Positions 1 to 11,722 of a stretch of DNA of 64,000 nt are shown one piece after another. Source of the stretch: Taudactylus pleione (lineage: Eukaryota > Chordata > Amphibia > Anura > Myobatrachidae); NCBI GenBank assembly GCA_031769625.1, contig JAUIMM010000126.1, positions 3,124,001 through 3,188,000 on the forward strand. The letters are read 5' to 3'. Both the position numbers and the translations under genes were made by a program. The notes beneath the pieces were generated by a model, which ran no database searches, was not told the DNA's origin, and worked only from the letters and a program-made list of their open reading frames with translations. Positions within the stretch are counted from its first letter, which is position 1. The number at the start of each line of letters is the position of its first letter.

Positions 1-380
1 AAACATTGAACACCCTGTACTATTACAGGAAGAGTAGTTTGCCTTTCAAAGTAAATGATACGTAAGCATATATTTAAGTTCTGTTAATGAAGGAGATGAA
101 CGTTTCGTCCAATCATTCAGAATTAGCTTTTTTGCTACAGTAATAAGACTGTAAGTAATCAGAACTGGAAGAAACTCCTTTTTTCTAGGACCTAATTCCC
201 ACGTCCCAAAATTACCAAATAAACTAGATTAATGAGTGCAGGAATATCATGCACCCAAATTTGAAATGAATGACACCATAACTTATCTTTGCTCATCCCC
301 CTAAGATCTCAGTCACACAAATTTTAATAAAGTAATGGAATCACCATGATACGGTGACGGATTCAGGGATGTAGCCAGAA
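1..380. other. AT-rich sequence, nothing recognised
   Basis: No coding pattern, inverted repeat or known repeat end was seen here. The sequence is AT-rich and has no long open frame on either strand. Confidence 0.5.
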
Positions 381-1130
381 CTTTGTGGGCCTCATAGTAA
401 CATTTTTGAGGAGCCCCTCCCCAATGATTCTAGAGAGACACCTCTCTACACAGTGGTTGTTTATTCTATGCCCCATTATATTGCCCTAGTTAATTTTATG
501 CTCCATAGTAGTAGTGCTCTAGTTCATTTTATGCCCCATAGAAGTTCTTCAGTTCACATTATACCAGTGTCACCAATTCATATTATGCCACATTGTATTA
601 CCCTCAGTTCACAATATGCCACATTGTAGTGCTGCCAGTACACATTAAGCCACACAGTGCCTCCAGTTCACATTATCCCACACGGGGGGGGGGGCAGTGG
701 TGTAACTAGGGTATTTGTAGCCCATGGCAAGATTAAAAATTATCCCTCTCCTCCCTGTGACACACCACCATTTCTCATTCCTTTAATGACCCCAGTAGTA
801 ATGCCCCTTATACAATGCCATTGTAGTGCCCATTATCCAATGCCCCTCATGCAATGCCATTGTAGTAGTGCCCCTTATGCAATGTCCCCAGTAATAGTGC
901 CCTTTATGCAATGCCCCCTGTTCTAGTGCACATTATGCAGTGCCCCAGTAGTACCCAATTATAGTGCCCCCAGTAGTGCCCCTTATACAGTGACAATTAT
1001 GCAGTGCCCCAGTAGTGCCCCTTATGCAGAGCCCAATATACAGTGCCCCCTGTAGTGCCCAATATACAGTGTCCCCTGTAGTGCCCAATATACAGTGTCC
1101 CCAGTAGTAGTGCCTTTTACACATAAAAAA
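381..1130. repeat. Degenerate minisatellite-like tandem repeat
   Basis: Short units of the type 'agtgccccttatgcaatgcc' and 'agttcattttatgcccc' recur dozens of times with substitutions and length drift. A G-run and the dispersed-repeat motif 'gtgtaactagggtat' (about 690-710) divide it into two blocks with somewhat different units. Reading frames across it are by-products of the repeat. The 'gtaactagg' motif recurs in the opposite orientation near 16000, so part of this stretch is probably a dispersed element with an internal tandem array. Confidence 0.75.
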
Positions 1131-1395
1131 CGTAGACACACAGACAGACAAAATTATACTTACCTGAATCCCTGCTCCTGCGCCCGCCGCCGACCGTTCC
1201 TCCGGTCCCATTCGGCACTATGGAGGAGACATCATGACATCTTTCTTCACCCAGTGCGGTAGCCAAAAGGTGGAGCTCATGATTGAGCTCCAGCCTGGCT
1301 CTTTCCCTGGGTGCAGCAGCCAATGAGAGTCTGTATGACTCTCATTGGCTGCTAAAACAAACACACTGCCGCCGGGTAGTATGAGATCTGTAACT
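1131..1395. repeat. GC-rich repeat segment with a perfect hairpin
   Basis: GC-rich segment joining the tandem repeat to the satellite block. It holds a perfect 17-bp inverted repeat with a 5-base loop (arms 1315-1331 and 1337-1353, core 'ccaatgagagtc'). This looks like the interior of a non-autonomous transposon; its ends were not resolved. Confidence 0.45.
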
Positions 1396-2520
1396 GTCAG
1401 GTTTACAGCAAGTCACATCAGCCTATTGGGGTTATAAATCACATCTTATCTGCATTTAATCAATGCGATCTATCTATCTATCACTAATTTGACATAACAT
1501 TTAGGCTCAAATAAAATAAGCATACCTCACATGTGAGATGTCATATCAGCAGATACAGTTTATAATGGACAGGTCTCTACAAAATGGTGACCTTTCCACC
1601 AGAGCTGAGTGACATCACAAAGGCTATTTATGATGTAACAAGTCACATGGTCAGTATACTGAGGTGACACCTCCTGCATGTATTCTGCCATTGCTATCTA
1701 TATATGTATAATGTAATTATAATCTATTTACAATCTATCTATCTAGGCTAAAACAAGCTTACATTACAAGGTTAGTAGACATATTAACAGATACAGTTGA
1801 TCACTGACAGTTCTATAGCAAGTCACATGATCAGCCTATTGAGGTTATAAATCACATCCTACCTGCATTTCACTATTACAATCAATATATCTATCAATCA
1901 TTTAGGTTAAAATAAGTTTACCCTATGCAGTCAGTAAGCATATTAACAGACACAGTTGATAACTAACAGGTCTATAGCAAGTCACATTCACTGCCATTTG
2001 AGGCTATAATCACATACCTTACCTGAATTTCACCAATGCTATCTATCTATCATTATTTTAATATATAACATTTAAGTTAAAGCAAGCATACCTTGTGAGA
2101 TGTCCTATCACCAGATAGAGTTGATAACTGACAGTTCTATTGCAGGTCACATGATCAGTCTTTTGAGGTTATATATCACATCCTATCTGCTTTTTATCAA
2201 TGTTATCTGTCACTATTTTCATATAACATTTCGGTTAAAAAGGGCATACCTTACATTTTGACATGTCAATCAGGAGATAGATTTGATAACAGACAGTTCT
2301 CTACAAGATGGTGACCTTTCTACCAAAGCTGAGTTAAATCACAAAAACTGTTTATGATGTAAGTCACATGGTCAATATACTGAGGTGAAAAATCACTTGC
2401 TGCATATATTTTGCCATTGCTATCTACTTATCATGTACTTATAATTTATCTATTTATCATTTAGGGTAAAAATAAGCTTAGATTACAAGGTTAGTAGACA
2501 TACAAGTAGTTTATGACTGA
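1396..2520. repeat. Satellite-like higher-order repeat, block 1
   Basis: Two alternating sub-units recur. One carries 'gataactgacagttctat', 'gcaagtcacatgatcag' and runs of 'ctatctat'. The other carries 'gtgacatcacaaaggc' followed by 'ttatgatgtaac'. The second sub-unit starts near 1592 and again near 2308, giving a higher-order period of about 0.7 kb. The same family fills 9005-9660 and 13586-15860, so these blocks appear to be one array broken up by insertions. Confidence 0.75.
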
Positions 2521-3370
2521 CAGTTCTATAGCAAGTCATGTGATCCAGCGATTGCAAATACACGCTATACTGCATATTTTACCAGGTATTGAGGACTGGG
2601 GACTCACTTTTTCAGAGTGGGTGGGTCCCCAAGAACGCGCTCCGCTGCACCCAATCCCTAGTTCCTTGATGACCCTGGCCCAGCTGCAGGCTATAAAAAG
2701 TGGGAGTCGAGTCAGGCCAGACCGCATTGGTATCTTTACTGGATCATGCAGCGGCAATACATGGACATGTGGCTCCGGAACGTCAGCCCCTGCACCTGGA
2801 GTGAAGACGGCCACTAGTAAGTGTAAGCGGGTGGGTGTTTGGTGGTGAGCTGGTGACTGGTTATCAGAGCTAGCTCGGGGCATGTCCCAGCAGAGTGGCT
2901 GCACAAGGGTACCACCACATAGTGGGCACTGTGCGGTCGCCATCAGGACCCACACCCAGGACCACCATCAGGGTAGTATATGTGTAAGGGTCCAGGAGTG
3001 TTGGGGGGCGCTTAGGTCTGCACCAGGTGAGGGGGAGTTGCCCGGTAGCTGCCGGGCAGCTGTCCATACTTGCCAGCCTGGCAGCATTGAGTGACATTTG
3101 TGACAGGCAGCCAAGCAGAGAATCAGATTGGCTACCTGTCATTACAGTGCGGCTGCCGTGCAGAGCGCAGTGTAGTGAGCAGGGAAGGTCCTGAGACTAC
3201 AAAGTACTGCAGAGCCGACTGAGTTTCCCGCAGCCGGTACACTGTAATGACAGCCAATCTGATGTCACTGCTGCCGGGCCGTGGTGAGTATATAGAGCTG
3301 CCCCCAATATAACTTCTTCCCACTGGTTGTGTATAAAACCTGTGTCAGCAGTTCTATGACCTCCCCCATC
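2521..3370. repeat. GC-rich repeat with inverted-repeat core
   Basis: The region opens with sequence resembling the ends of the 12625-13139 element ('catattttaccaggtatt', then 'ggggactca'). It contains an imperfect inverted repeat with arms at about 3124-3156 and 3230-3261 ('cagattggct' against 'agccaatctg'). A TATA-like 'tataaaaag' lies near 2692, but no convincing gene follows. Open frames on both strands lack recognisable domains and are treated as chance. Confidence 0.45.
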
Positions 3371-3610
3371 GTCACCTAGTCTGTCTCTCTACCTCTCCCC
3401 ACCTCCCCTTGTGTGCCTCTGCTGCATCCCCAATGTGTGAGTTTGCCTGCCATCATGTGTGCCACTACCCATCTCCTATGTATTCCTCTGCCAACCCACC
3501 ATGTGTGACTGCCTGCCCCATCTGTCCCTCGGCCCAACTCCACATATATGCCTCTGCCCACCCAGCCTTTGTGAGCATCTGTCCACTTCCCCCATCTGTG
3601 TCGCTCTGAT
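3371..3610. repeat. Pyrimidine-rich tandem repeat
   Basis: Imperfect units built on 'cctctgcc', 'caatgtgtga' and 'tgcctgcc' recur every 35-45 bases. The open frames here (Cys/Pro/Ser-rich) are produced by the repeat. The following 3611-3820 shows nothing recognisable. Confidence 0.6.
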
Positions 3611-3820
3611 TGAGGAGCACTACTTGTTTAATTTATACTGGGCCACACAAATTCTGATGCAACCCTGCCTGCACTCACCGTGTTGCATTCTTGTAGCCTA
3701 GCAGCGCTGGACTTTTCCAGGTGGCTCAGACGCTGCCCGGTCCTGGCGTGATCCAGAGACAAAGATGCGTCGACATGACATCACATAGCTGCATGCTACA
3801 GTGACTCAAGCTGCATTATA

Positions 3821-4040
3821 ATGAATTTCCTGTGGGGGCAAATGTTTTTTTTTCCTATCGAGGCCAATGTGGTTTTTTTTTCCTGTCAGGGGCCATTGTT
3901 TTATTTTTGCCTGTGGGAGCCAATGTGTTTCTATTTTTTCCTGTGGAGGCCAATGTGTTTCTATTTTTTCTTGTGGGGACTACTGTGTGTGTTGTTCTTC
4001 GTGTGGGGGTTAATGTGTTTGTTTTTTTACTGCCTGGGCC
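3821..4040. repeat. T-rich minisatellite with 'ggggccaatgtg' core, copy 1
   Basis: About seven units of roughly 35-40 bases, each with a poly-T run followed by 'ctgtgggggccaatgtg' or a variant. The same unit occurs at 8740-8945. The two blocks flank the Penelope/Tc1 segment, as if a single array had been split or copied with it. The hydrophobic open frames are artefacts of the repeat. Confidence 0.75.
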
Positions 4041-5250
4041 AAGTTACGCCCAGGCAGAATGTGAAATGTGGGAGTCTGAACATGTTTGGCAGAACCATCA
4101 ATTTGGGGCGGACCTGGTATCCTGTTCAAGGTTTATTGACAACATTCTCTTTGTATGGAAGGGAAGAAAACATCTCAATTGTAATAATTAGAGTAGTGTT
4201 GACCTTTGATATTAGCAACACCGGGGTACATTTTTTAGACCTTAATATCTATGTGGAAGAAGGCATACTCAAAACTCGGAATTATATTAAACCTACTGAT
4301 TTCGGGATCATATATCCATACTTCAAGTTGCTATCATAGCAACTGGTTGGACTCCTGGAAGCCAATTACAAAGGCTCAAAAGAAATTGCACGGACGAAAG
4401 GGTTTACAGGGATCGGGCAGATGAAATGTTAAAAATATTTAGGGGGAGTGGCTACAAACAAGATAAGTTAGAAAAAGTGAGAAAGAAGGGTGATAACCTA
4501 GATAGAAATTCCCTCTGAACTCCGAAAGAAAGTGCAATTGGTGATAGGGATAAAAAAAAAAAAAGATGTCTATGGCATTCATATCGGGCTATACCACCCA
4601 GTTTAGGCAAATAGAGAAAAACTTCAGGTCGCACTGGTCTATTTAGATAGGGGTTCACCTTTTAAAAAACTCAGTTCCTGATAAACCACAATTTATATAC
4701 AGAAAGGCCAGAAATATAAAAGACAACCTGGTAAAGAGTGCCATGTCTACACCAAAAACAAACACCACCATTCTATCGAGAGGTTTATTTTTAGATGTGG
4801 ATTATGCTGCATGTGCAAAAACACTAAAGGGATTAGTAAATGCATGGAAGTAACAATAAATGGCCATACCAGGAGGATTGAGGCGTTTGTAACGTACACT
4901 ACAAAAAAATGTTGTCTACTTTATAAAATGTAGCTGTGAAAAATATTACGTAGGTATGATCTCTAGAAATCTCAAAGTGACATTTGGGGAACACCTGCGT
5001 AATATAAGAAACAGCTTGGAGACTCATGCCCTCGACTTTTTCACATTTCAATGAATGTCATAAAGGAAATCAGAAGGAAATAACATTGTTTGGGGCATTA
5101 AAACTAGTGAAGGGGAATTGGAGATGCAACAGTACGACAAAATTCTTGGCAAAAATGGAAATGGAATATATATATACTCATTGAAAACCTTAATTCCATG
5201 CAGTTTAAATAAGGACTTCAAAATCACATGGTTCCTGGAGAAAAGAGATT
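4041..5250 (+). pseudogene. Penelope-like retroelement, decayed 3' coding part
   Basis: Translating across several frameshifts and stops gives segments typical of the C-terminal half of Penelope-like elements: a Cys-rich patch (CGLCCMC near 4795-4820), a stretch on Thr-Lys-Lys and Leu-Tyr-Lys, then YYVGM near 4943, the position expected for the GIY-YIG endonuclease motif. A downstream EHLRN-like segment fits the same domain, and a 'DNILF' element further upstream fits the end of a reverse transcriptase. Penelope-like elements encode a reverse transcriptase fused to a GIY-YIG endonuclease. This copy has many stops and cannot encode a protein. Assignment rests on motif recognition rather than alignment. 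Confidence 0.6.
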
Positions 5251-5323
5251 CTTTAACATACTCAAATCTTGACAGTTGTTTTTAGTTTTTATTAATACCA
5301 AATGTTATGTTTTATGGTACTTA
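5251..5323. other. Junction between Penelope-like remnant and Tc1 element
   Basis: AT-rich spacer, ending in the TA dinucleotide (5322-5323) duplicated by the Tc1 insertion. Confidence 0.5.
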
Positions 5324-6971
5324 CAGTCAGGTGCATATATATTGGGACATTTACAGAATTTTCATATTTTGGCCTCTATTCACCACCACAATGGCTTTGA
5401 AATGAAACAAACAAGATGTGCTTTAACTGCAGACTTTCAGATTTAATTTGAGGGTAATTACATCGAAATCAGGGGAACGGTGTAGGAATTACAACGGTTT
5501 CTATATGTGCCTCCCACTTTTTAAGGGGCCAAAAGTAATGGGACTATCAACTCAAAAGCTATTTCATGGACAGGTGTGGGCTATTTCCTCATTATTTCAT
5601 TATCAATTAAGCAGATAAAAGGTCTGGAGTTGATTCTAGGTGTGACATTTGCATTTGGAATCAGTTGCTGTCGACTCTCAATATGAGATCCAAAGAGCTG
5701 TGACTATCAGTGAGGCAAGCCATCATTAGGCTGAAAAATCAAAACAAACCCAACAGAGAGATAGCAAAAACATTAGGTGTGGCTAAATCAACTGTTTGGA
5801 ACATTCTTAAAAAGAAAGAATGCACTGGAGAGCTCAGCAACACCAAAAGACCCGGAAGACCACAGAAAACAACTGTGGTGGATGACAGAAGAATTATTTC
5901 CCTGGTGAAGAAAAACCCCTTCACAACAGTTGGCCAAATCAAGAACACTCTCCAGGAGGTAGGTGTATATGTGTCAAAGTCAACAATCAAGAGAAGACTT
6001 CACAAGAGTGAATATAGAGGGTTCACCACAAGATGTAAACCATTGGTGAGCCACAAAAACAGGAAGACCAGATTAGAGTTTGCCAAACATCTAAAAAAGC
6101 CATTACAGTTCTGGAACAACATCCTATGGACAGATGAGACAAAGATCAACTTGTACCAGAGTGATGGGAAGAGAAGAGTATGGAGAAGGAAAGGAACTGC
6201 TCATGATCCAAAACATTCCACCTCATCAGTGAAGCATGGTGGTGGCAGTGTCATGGCATGGGCATGTATGGCTGCCAATGGAACTGGTTCCCTTGTATTT
6301 ATTGATGATGTGACTGCTGACAAAAGCAGCAGAATGAATTCTGAAGTGTTTTGGGCAATATTATATGCTCATATTCAGTCAAATGCTTCAGAACTCATTG
6401 GATGGCGCTTCACAGTGCAGATGGACAATGACCCGAAGCATACTGCAAAAGCAACCAAAGAATTTTTTAAGGCTAAAAAGTGAAATGTTATGCAATGGCC
6501 AAGTCAATCCCCTGACCTGAATCCGATTGAGCATGCATTTCACTTGATGAAGACAAAACTGAAGGGAAAATGCCCCAAGAACAAGCAGGAACTGAAGACA
6601 TTTGCAGTAGAGGCCTGGCAGAGCATCACCAGGGATGAAACCAAGCGTCTGGTAATGTCTATGCGTTCCAGACTTCAGGCTGTAATTGCCTGCAAAGGAT
6701 TTGCAACAAAGTATTAAAAAGTGAAAGTTAGATTTAGGATTGTTTAGTTTGTCCCATTACTTTTGGCCTCTTAAAAAGTGGGAGGCACATATAGAAACCA
6801 TTGTAATTCCTACACCGTTCACCTGATTTGGATGCAATTACCCTCAAATTAAATCTGAAAGTCTGCAGTTAAAGCACATCTTGTTTGTTTCATTTCAAAG
6901 CCATTGTGGTGGTGAATAGAGGCCAAAATATGAAAATTCTGTCAATGTCCCAATATTTATACACCTGACTG
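5324..6971 (+). mobile_element. Tc1/mariner element with 221-bp terminal inverted repeats, copy 1
   Basis: A 1648-bp element flanked by TA on both sides (5322-5323 and 6972-6973), the hallmark target duplication of Tc1/mariner elements. Its ends read CAGTCAGGTGCATA and the reverse complement. The inverted repeats span 5324-5544 and 6751-6971 and are nearly identical, with a few mismatches. The body holds a broken DD34E transposase on the plus strand. A second copy, in opposite orientation, lies at 37447-39079. The close match of the repeats points to moderately recent activity. Confidence 0.95.
5683..6717 (+). pseudogene. Tc1-like DD34E transposase, two in-frame stops
   Basis: Transposases of this family cut and paste the element at TA dinucleotides. 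The N-terminus carries paired helix-turn-helix DNA-binding motifs (around [19 protein letters not shown]), followed by an AT-hook-like RPGRP. The catalytic triad is present: Asp in WTDETK (codon 6133), Asp in MDNDPKHT (codon 6424) and Glu in NPIEH (codon 6529), with 34 residues between the last two. The frame is broken by TGA at 5701-5703, seven codons after the ATG at 5683, and by TGA at 6481-6483, where the sister copy has Trp. The product is therefore inactive. Length without the stops would be about 344 residues, typical of the family. Confidence 0.93.
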
Positions 6972-6973
6972 TA

Positions 6974-8465
6974 TGTATTGTTTATACTTGCCAGGAAAGG
7001 TGCCTTTTTGACAGAGGTATTTGACACTTATACGTCGCCCTTTCTGTTTCATCAAGGGACTACCATGCATGTGGATAAAATCAGATGTCAATTAAGGAAG
7101 ATAAGAATTACCAACCTTGGGAATTTTAAGCCATCTATAATGAAATGTACCCCTTCAAGAATAATTGTGGATACAGTTCTTATTCAATTTACATTGTTTA
7201 TAAGGTTTTTTTCTTTTGCAATATCTCTTCTACAGTTGATTTATGTATATTTAATTGCACTAATACTTTTTAAATCTAATTGTATATATTTTGTGTATGT
7301 AACAAATATGTGTAGTTATTGTGGAAATCCAAATCATGGGATTCATACTCACTATAAGATGTTTTTCTGGAATTGAAAGTATAGGTTCCAAGTTAAACTT
7401 CATTAAGGTGGCTCACCTACTATGTGGATTTTAATATCATCTATTTTTATATCTATAAGATACTTCGCTATTTTACCTTTTCAAATATGGCTATATATGT
7501 ATTTTATAATAGTTATAATGGCTGGACACCTGAACTAAAGATGGCTTCGGATTAGTTCCTTATGCCAGTAATGTTATCAATATGGAAGCTGGAAGGCTTG
7601 CCATTTTTTACGATGGCCGCGCTTCCGTTCAGAACTAAAGATGGGCGCTGACGAGTCTCTTATACCAGATATGTCACTAACATTGGGGCTGGTAGACTTG
7701 CTAGTTCCTCCCATTTCCGGCACTAGGCTCAATTCACAGAGATAGATTTTTTCCACATAAGGAACCATAGTACTGGGAGACTGCAGGGATAAGATTAGTA
7801 GCCGGGCTGGAAGTTAATAAAAACGGTTTTTAGATAAAGATTAAAGTGCATTTCCAAGCTCATTTCCAGTCATTTATATAGCGACCCTATTGGGGATGAC
7901 ATATATTAGATAGAAATTCTTTGTATTAGATAGTCTTACAAGTTTATTTTGTAAATGCACTTTGTTTTACAGTGAATGAAGGTGGCTCCTCCCAGTAATT
8001 AGGTGTTTCAGTAACCACTGAGTATAAATATCCGGAGGGGGAACACACATACTCATGCCTTGAGAAAGATCAGAGTACGGATTGAAACGCGTTGGAAGAG
8101 GAAGAGGGATGGTTGGCCTTACAACACCAGGAGAGGATGGTGTTACCCATCTGTGAAGCCGGGGTTCCTTCCTGTTGGCAGTGAGAACATCTACAGGGTT
8201 TCTATATGCACCAGATTCACTTGATTCTGGTACGAAGCCACCCTCACCAATATTTTCTGGATGTATTAGCTGTGAATATCTGATTGTTATCCATACACGG
8301 ATTTTGCAATTTGGATCATGTCTTATTTAAAATATCTTTTTAATTATTTTCGGAAGTTCTTTCCTTCATCATATTGCAAAAATTATTTCTTGAAGTTTTC
8401 GTTCACATGTGGCCATAAATCTATGCTGATTATATGCTTGATTTGCAATGAGACACTAGTTTTGA
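6974..8465. repeat. Repeat-derived region, possibly Penelope-like flanking repeat
   Basis: Contains a roughly 120-base imperfect duplication (units near 7535-7620 and 7635-7745, each with 'gaactaaagatgg' and 'ccag'). Further on, 'cttgagaaagatcagag' is followed by 'gaaacgcgtt' at about 8084, a motif pair I associate with the terminal regions of fish and frog Penelope-like elements. This fits the decayed Penelope coding part upstream, with the Tc1 copy inserted between them. That link is inference. No intact reading frame is present. Confidence 0.4.
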
Positions 8466-8739
8466 TTTGTCTGCACTAGATTCTGTGTTTGTATCTTTAC
8501 ATGTTTCTGACCACTGGAACATACACCTCTCACTTTGTTGCAAAACATTTTTGTGCAAAGAAGTTGGTGTCCATACAGATCAAGACACTGCAACATTAAG
8601 TGGCATTATTGATCTCTTTTTAAGCGCAGAGGGGTATTATCTAATTATTCTTTTTATGTATGTTTATCTTGGTGAGGATAATACCAGGGGGATATATACC
8701 CCTTTATAGCGGCTTTTAAGTGCAAAATTGGCAGATACC

Positions 8740-8945
8740 AATATTATGCGTTTTTTTTTTTACAATATGTGTGTTTGTCTTCATGTGGGGACCAATGTGT
8801 TTGGTTATTTTACTACCAGGGTCAATGTGTGTGTTTTTTCATGTGGGGGCCAAAATGTTTTTTTTTTTTTTTTACTACCAGGACCAATGTGTAATTTTCT
8901 TCATGTGGGGGCCAATGTGTTTGTTTTCTTTCTAACGGGGCCAAC
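8740..8945. repeat. T-rich minisatellite with 'ggggccaatgtg' core, copy 2
   Basis: Five to six units of the family seen at 3821-4040: 'catgtgggggccaatgtg' separated by poly-T. It marks the right edge of the Penelope/Tc1 segment. Confidence 0.75.
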
Positions 8946-9004
8946 ATCATCTGCTACATGGGCTGTAGCTGCTAAATAGTTAGATTTACAAATAAAAAAT
9001 TAAT

Positions 9005-9660
9005 TAGATGGAACCGAGAAAAGGTCAGGTAGGAACACAATTTTAATAAAAACATTTTTTATTTTTATTGGCTCAGCGGAATCACTGTGATCAGCCTAGT
9101 AAAGTTATAAATCACATTTTGCTATCCATCTGGTTAAAATAAGCTTACACTACACAGTAGGCATATTATGAGAAAGTTGATAACTAACAGTTCTATTGCA
9201 GGTCACATGATCAGTCTTTTGAGGTTATAAATCACTGTCACGGATAGGATATTTTGTGAATCCAGACAAAGGTCTGGACATGACAGGGACCCTGAGGATT
9301 CTGTAATAAAGGTTGCTAGGCAGATGTAACTCCTGCTCATGTGCGGGACTGGGTACTGAAACTAGTACCGAGTATTGGCAAAGACCCAGACCAGAGGCAC
9401 AGAGTCTAACCTGCCGGCAGTGTTCACTGGGGATCCTGGCAAGGAGATATGGACTTCGCAGCGTCCGACGGGCAGGTTGCGGTCCTCTGGCTGGGTCACA
9501 CAGTACTAGTACTGGAACTAGGGAAATCACATCCAACGTGTATTTCATTAATTCTATCTATCAGCTAGTAGGCATATTACGAGATACAGTTGATAACTGA
9601 CAGTTCTATTGCAGGCCACATGATCAGTCTTTTGAGGTTATAAATCACATCCCACCTGGG
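9005..9660. repeat. Satellite-like higher-order repeat, block 2
   Basis: Same units as 1396-2520 ('gttgataactgacagttc', 'cacatgatcagtcttttgag'). It is interrupted by the insertion at 9236-9523. Confidence 0.75.
9236..9523. mobile_element. 288-bp insertion in the satellite, with 7-bp target duplication
   Basis: The satellite unit is cut after 'aaatcac' (9229-9235) and resumes with a second 'aaatcac' at 9524-9530. The insert begins tgtcacggatagg and ends gaactaggg. Its class is not recognised: the ends are not inverted repeats and no poly-A or coding segment is seen, so it could be a truncated element or an odd solo repeat. Confidence 0.7.
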
Positions 9661-10972
9661 TCATTCCATGCCAAATCATCACAGCGTCCAACCTGACCGT
9701 CTCAGATTTTCATGAAATTTGGTAGGATAATAGACGACATAAAGAAACTTTCATATGTAAAATTTTAGCCCTCAGTGATACACTGTGTTCATGCAACAGG
9801 GTTGCAAACATGACAAGATATGTCAAATTTTTGCTTGCAAGGTCAACTAAAATGAATCATAACTTTGCTTCTAATTGTGGTAGAACTTTCATGTTGGGCT
9901 TGTTTTGAAACTAAGGCTGTAGCTTCTGCATTGAGAACTAGTGATACAAGACATGCTTGCCTCTGGGAGGGGGCAGCCAGGATGGCATAGTTGGGGGGCG
10001 TGGTGGCACATAGGGAGTGTGGCTAGGGATATTACCCGGCCTTAGGATCGGAGTGGGGGGCATGACCACGCGATCACATAATTTTGGTCCCTCCACCGCT
10101 ACACAGTGCAGAAATTACCAGCATTGTGAAGCAGGGCATGGGGACATTATGACACAAGCCTTGCCGGGGGCCGGGAGCGCCAGCCGACTTTCTGGAGGCT
10201 CCCATCCGTTTGTAGTTTTATCAGGAGCCTGACAAATGGAGAAGTACATTAGGACTCAGTGCTGCAACCCATTTGTTATTAAAGGACATATCAGCAGTAG
10301 AAAACAATGAAGGAAGGTGCTACCACGGATGATTCAAATACAGCCACATGTCAATAGGGATCAAATGATTTGTGATAACTGTAGGAAAAATTAAAAGGAA
10401 TTCTTTAACTGCTGAGGGAGGACCAAGCACAGCAATTGATGAGGAAAGTGACACAGAAGTGGCAGCAGGCATGACTGAATCAGCTTTGCAGTCATTAAAT
10501 GAAAGTTTAAGCAGTGTGGGAGCATCACCTATCAAGAGGAAAAGAATGAAAAAGGAAACCTATTGCAAAAGGAAACCTGTAAAAATTTGGCCAGGCTGTG
10601 GCTGCTGAATCTTACCACAGCCTGGCTGGGTCCTGGTAGCTTGCAAGGCCAGGAAGTCTGCATTCATCAACGCAGACCCTGGCCTCATCCCTCCCGGAGA
10701 CAGAGGGCGTCACGCCCCCATTTTCGGAAACGATGCCCAGGAATTCCCCCGCAATGCCTCAACCTGTCAATCAGGCTGCGGCTGGGAGGCTCTGCAAGCG
10801 AACTCGCAGACGGAGGGTTGCAGATGTGCAAAACTCCCACCATCGGAGATGTGCGCTAACCATCGGGATAGAAAACATCTCTGATTCAGGTGCTGTATTA
10901 GGTAAACTGTCTTAGTCCCTTCTATCACTAGATCTTAATGTAGAAGCTGCAGCCAGACTGAGAAAAACATAG
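9661..10972. other. Unclassified, probably transposon-derived sequence
   Basis: Begins with 'gggtcattccatgccaaatc', which looks like a repeat terminus, and runs through mixed AT-rich and GC-rich sequence. Short open frames at 10372-10608 and 10563-10859 overlap in different frames and have no recognisable domain. No gene is called. Confidence 0.4.
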
Positions 10973-11299
10973 TAGGGATGGCCATCAATAATTTACAAAC
11001 ATCGATTGTTTCCTACCGATGGCCAATTGTTTCGCCATCGATGGCAGAGAGACAATTCTTTTCCTCCCTCGATGGTGAAATAGAACCTAATGGGTTGTTT
11101 TCTGCTCATGACACAAAGCTTAGCTCTGCCCCCTGGCTGTCCGCTAAGCCCTGCCACTTAAGCCCCGTCTCTTGTTTTTTGATTAGCTGGCAGCTTGCAA
11201 AACACCTGACAGTGGTGGCCATCGAGTGGCACAAACCATTGATAGTTCACCATAAATTATTAGTGTACCATCAATGGTTATCACCGATGGCCATCCCTA
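10973..11299. mobile_element. MITE with 'tagggatggccatc' inverted ends
   Basis: Left end tagggatggccatcaa and right end gatggccatccctag form terminal inverted repeats. The inside contains further 'catcgatgg' palindromes. A one-sided relative ('agtagggatggacatca') lies at about 12757. No coding capacity. Confidence 0.75.
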
Positions 11300-11722
11300 G
11301 AACACAGAGACACAAGACAACTCTGAACTTGCCAGTGGCATGGTTAGTGCAAGAAGGGTTCAACTGCAGTACTTCATATTTTTTTTACTCGTTCCCAAAG
11401 GCATGCCAAAATGAAACTTATACCAAAGAGAGATTGTATTTAAGTGTATAACATACTTTATGTACAAAAAAATTAAAAGTACACTTTTTTTAGATAGTCA
11501 AGGTCAAAGTTCACGTCTCATGGCTGCTTCTCCTCCTGCCTGCTCAGTGACTATTACTGATCCATCTGCAAGAGGTGAGTGGGAGTTTGGGGGGGTAGAA
11601 TTCAGTTGTTATGTGCACTTTATACTGAGGTCTATGTATTGTTGTAGGAGGTTGTTATGTAAACCGTGTACCATGACCTGTATGTTGTTATACATGTAAA
11701 TGTATGTTATACACTGTATACT
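11300..11722. other. AT-rich sequence, nothing recognised
   Basis: Short open frames only. No domain, repeat end or regulatory feature could be supported. Confidence 0.4.

Noticed and set aside
1396..2520. CRISPR-like regular spacing of repeats
   Set aside because: The genome is vertebrate, and the units are long, diverged and contiguous without unique spacers: a satellite, not a CRISPR array.
2692..2700. TATA box 'tataaaaag' suggesting an upstream gene
   Set aside because: No coding exon, CpG island or conserved element follows, and the sequence around it is repeat-like.
4452..4658. Minus-strand open frame opposite the Penelope-like region
   Set aside because: It is the antisense of the decayed Penelope-like coding sequence and has no homology of its own.
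10372..10859. Possible small gene with acidic and basic segments
   Set aside because: Two overlapping frames, no domain, no splice context and repeat-like flanks. It cannot be distinguished from chance.
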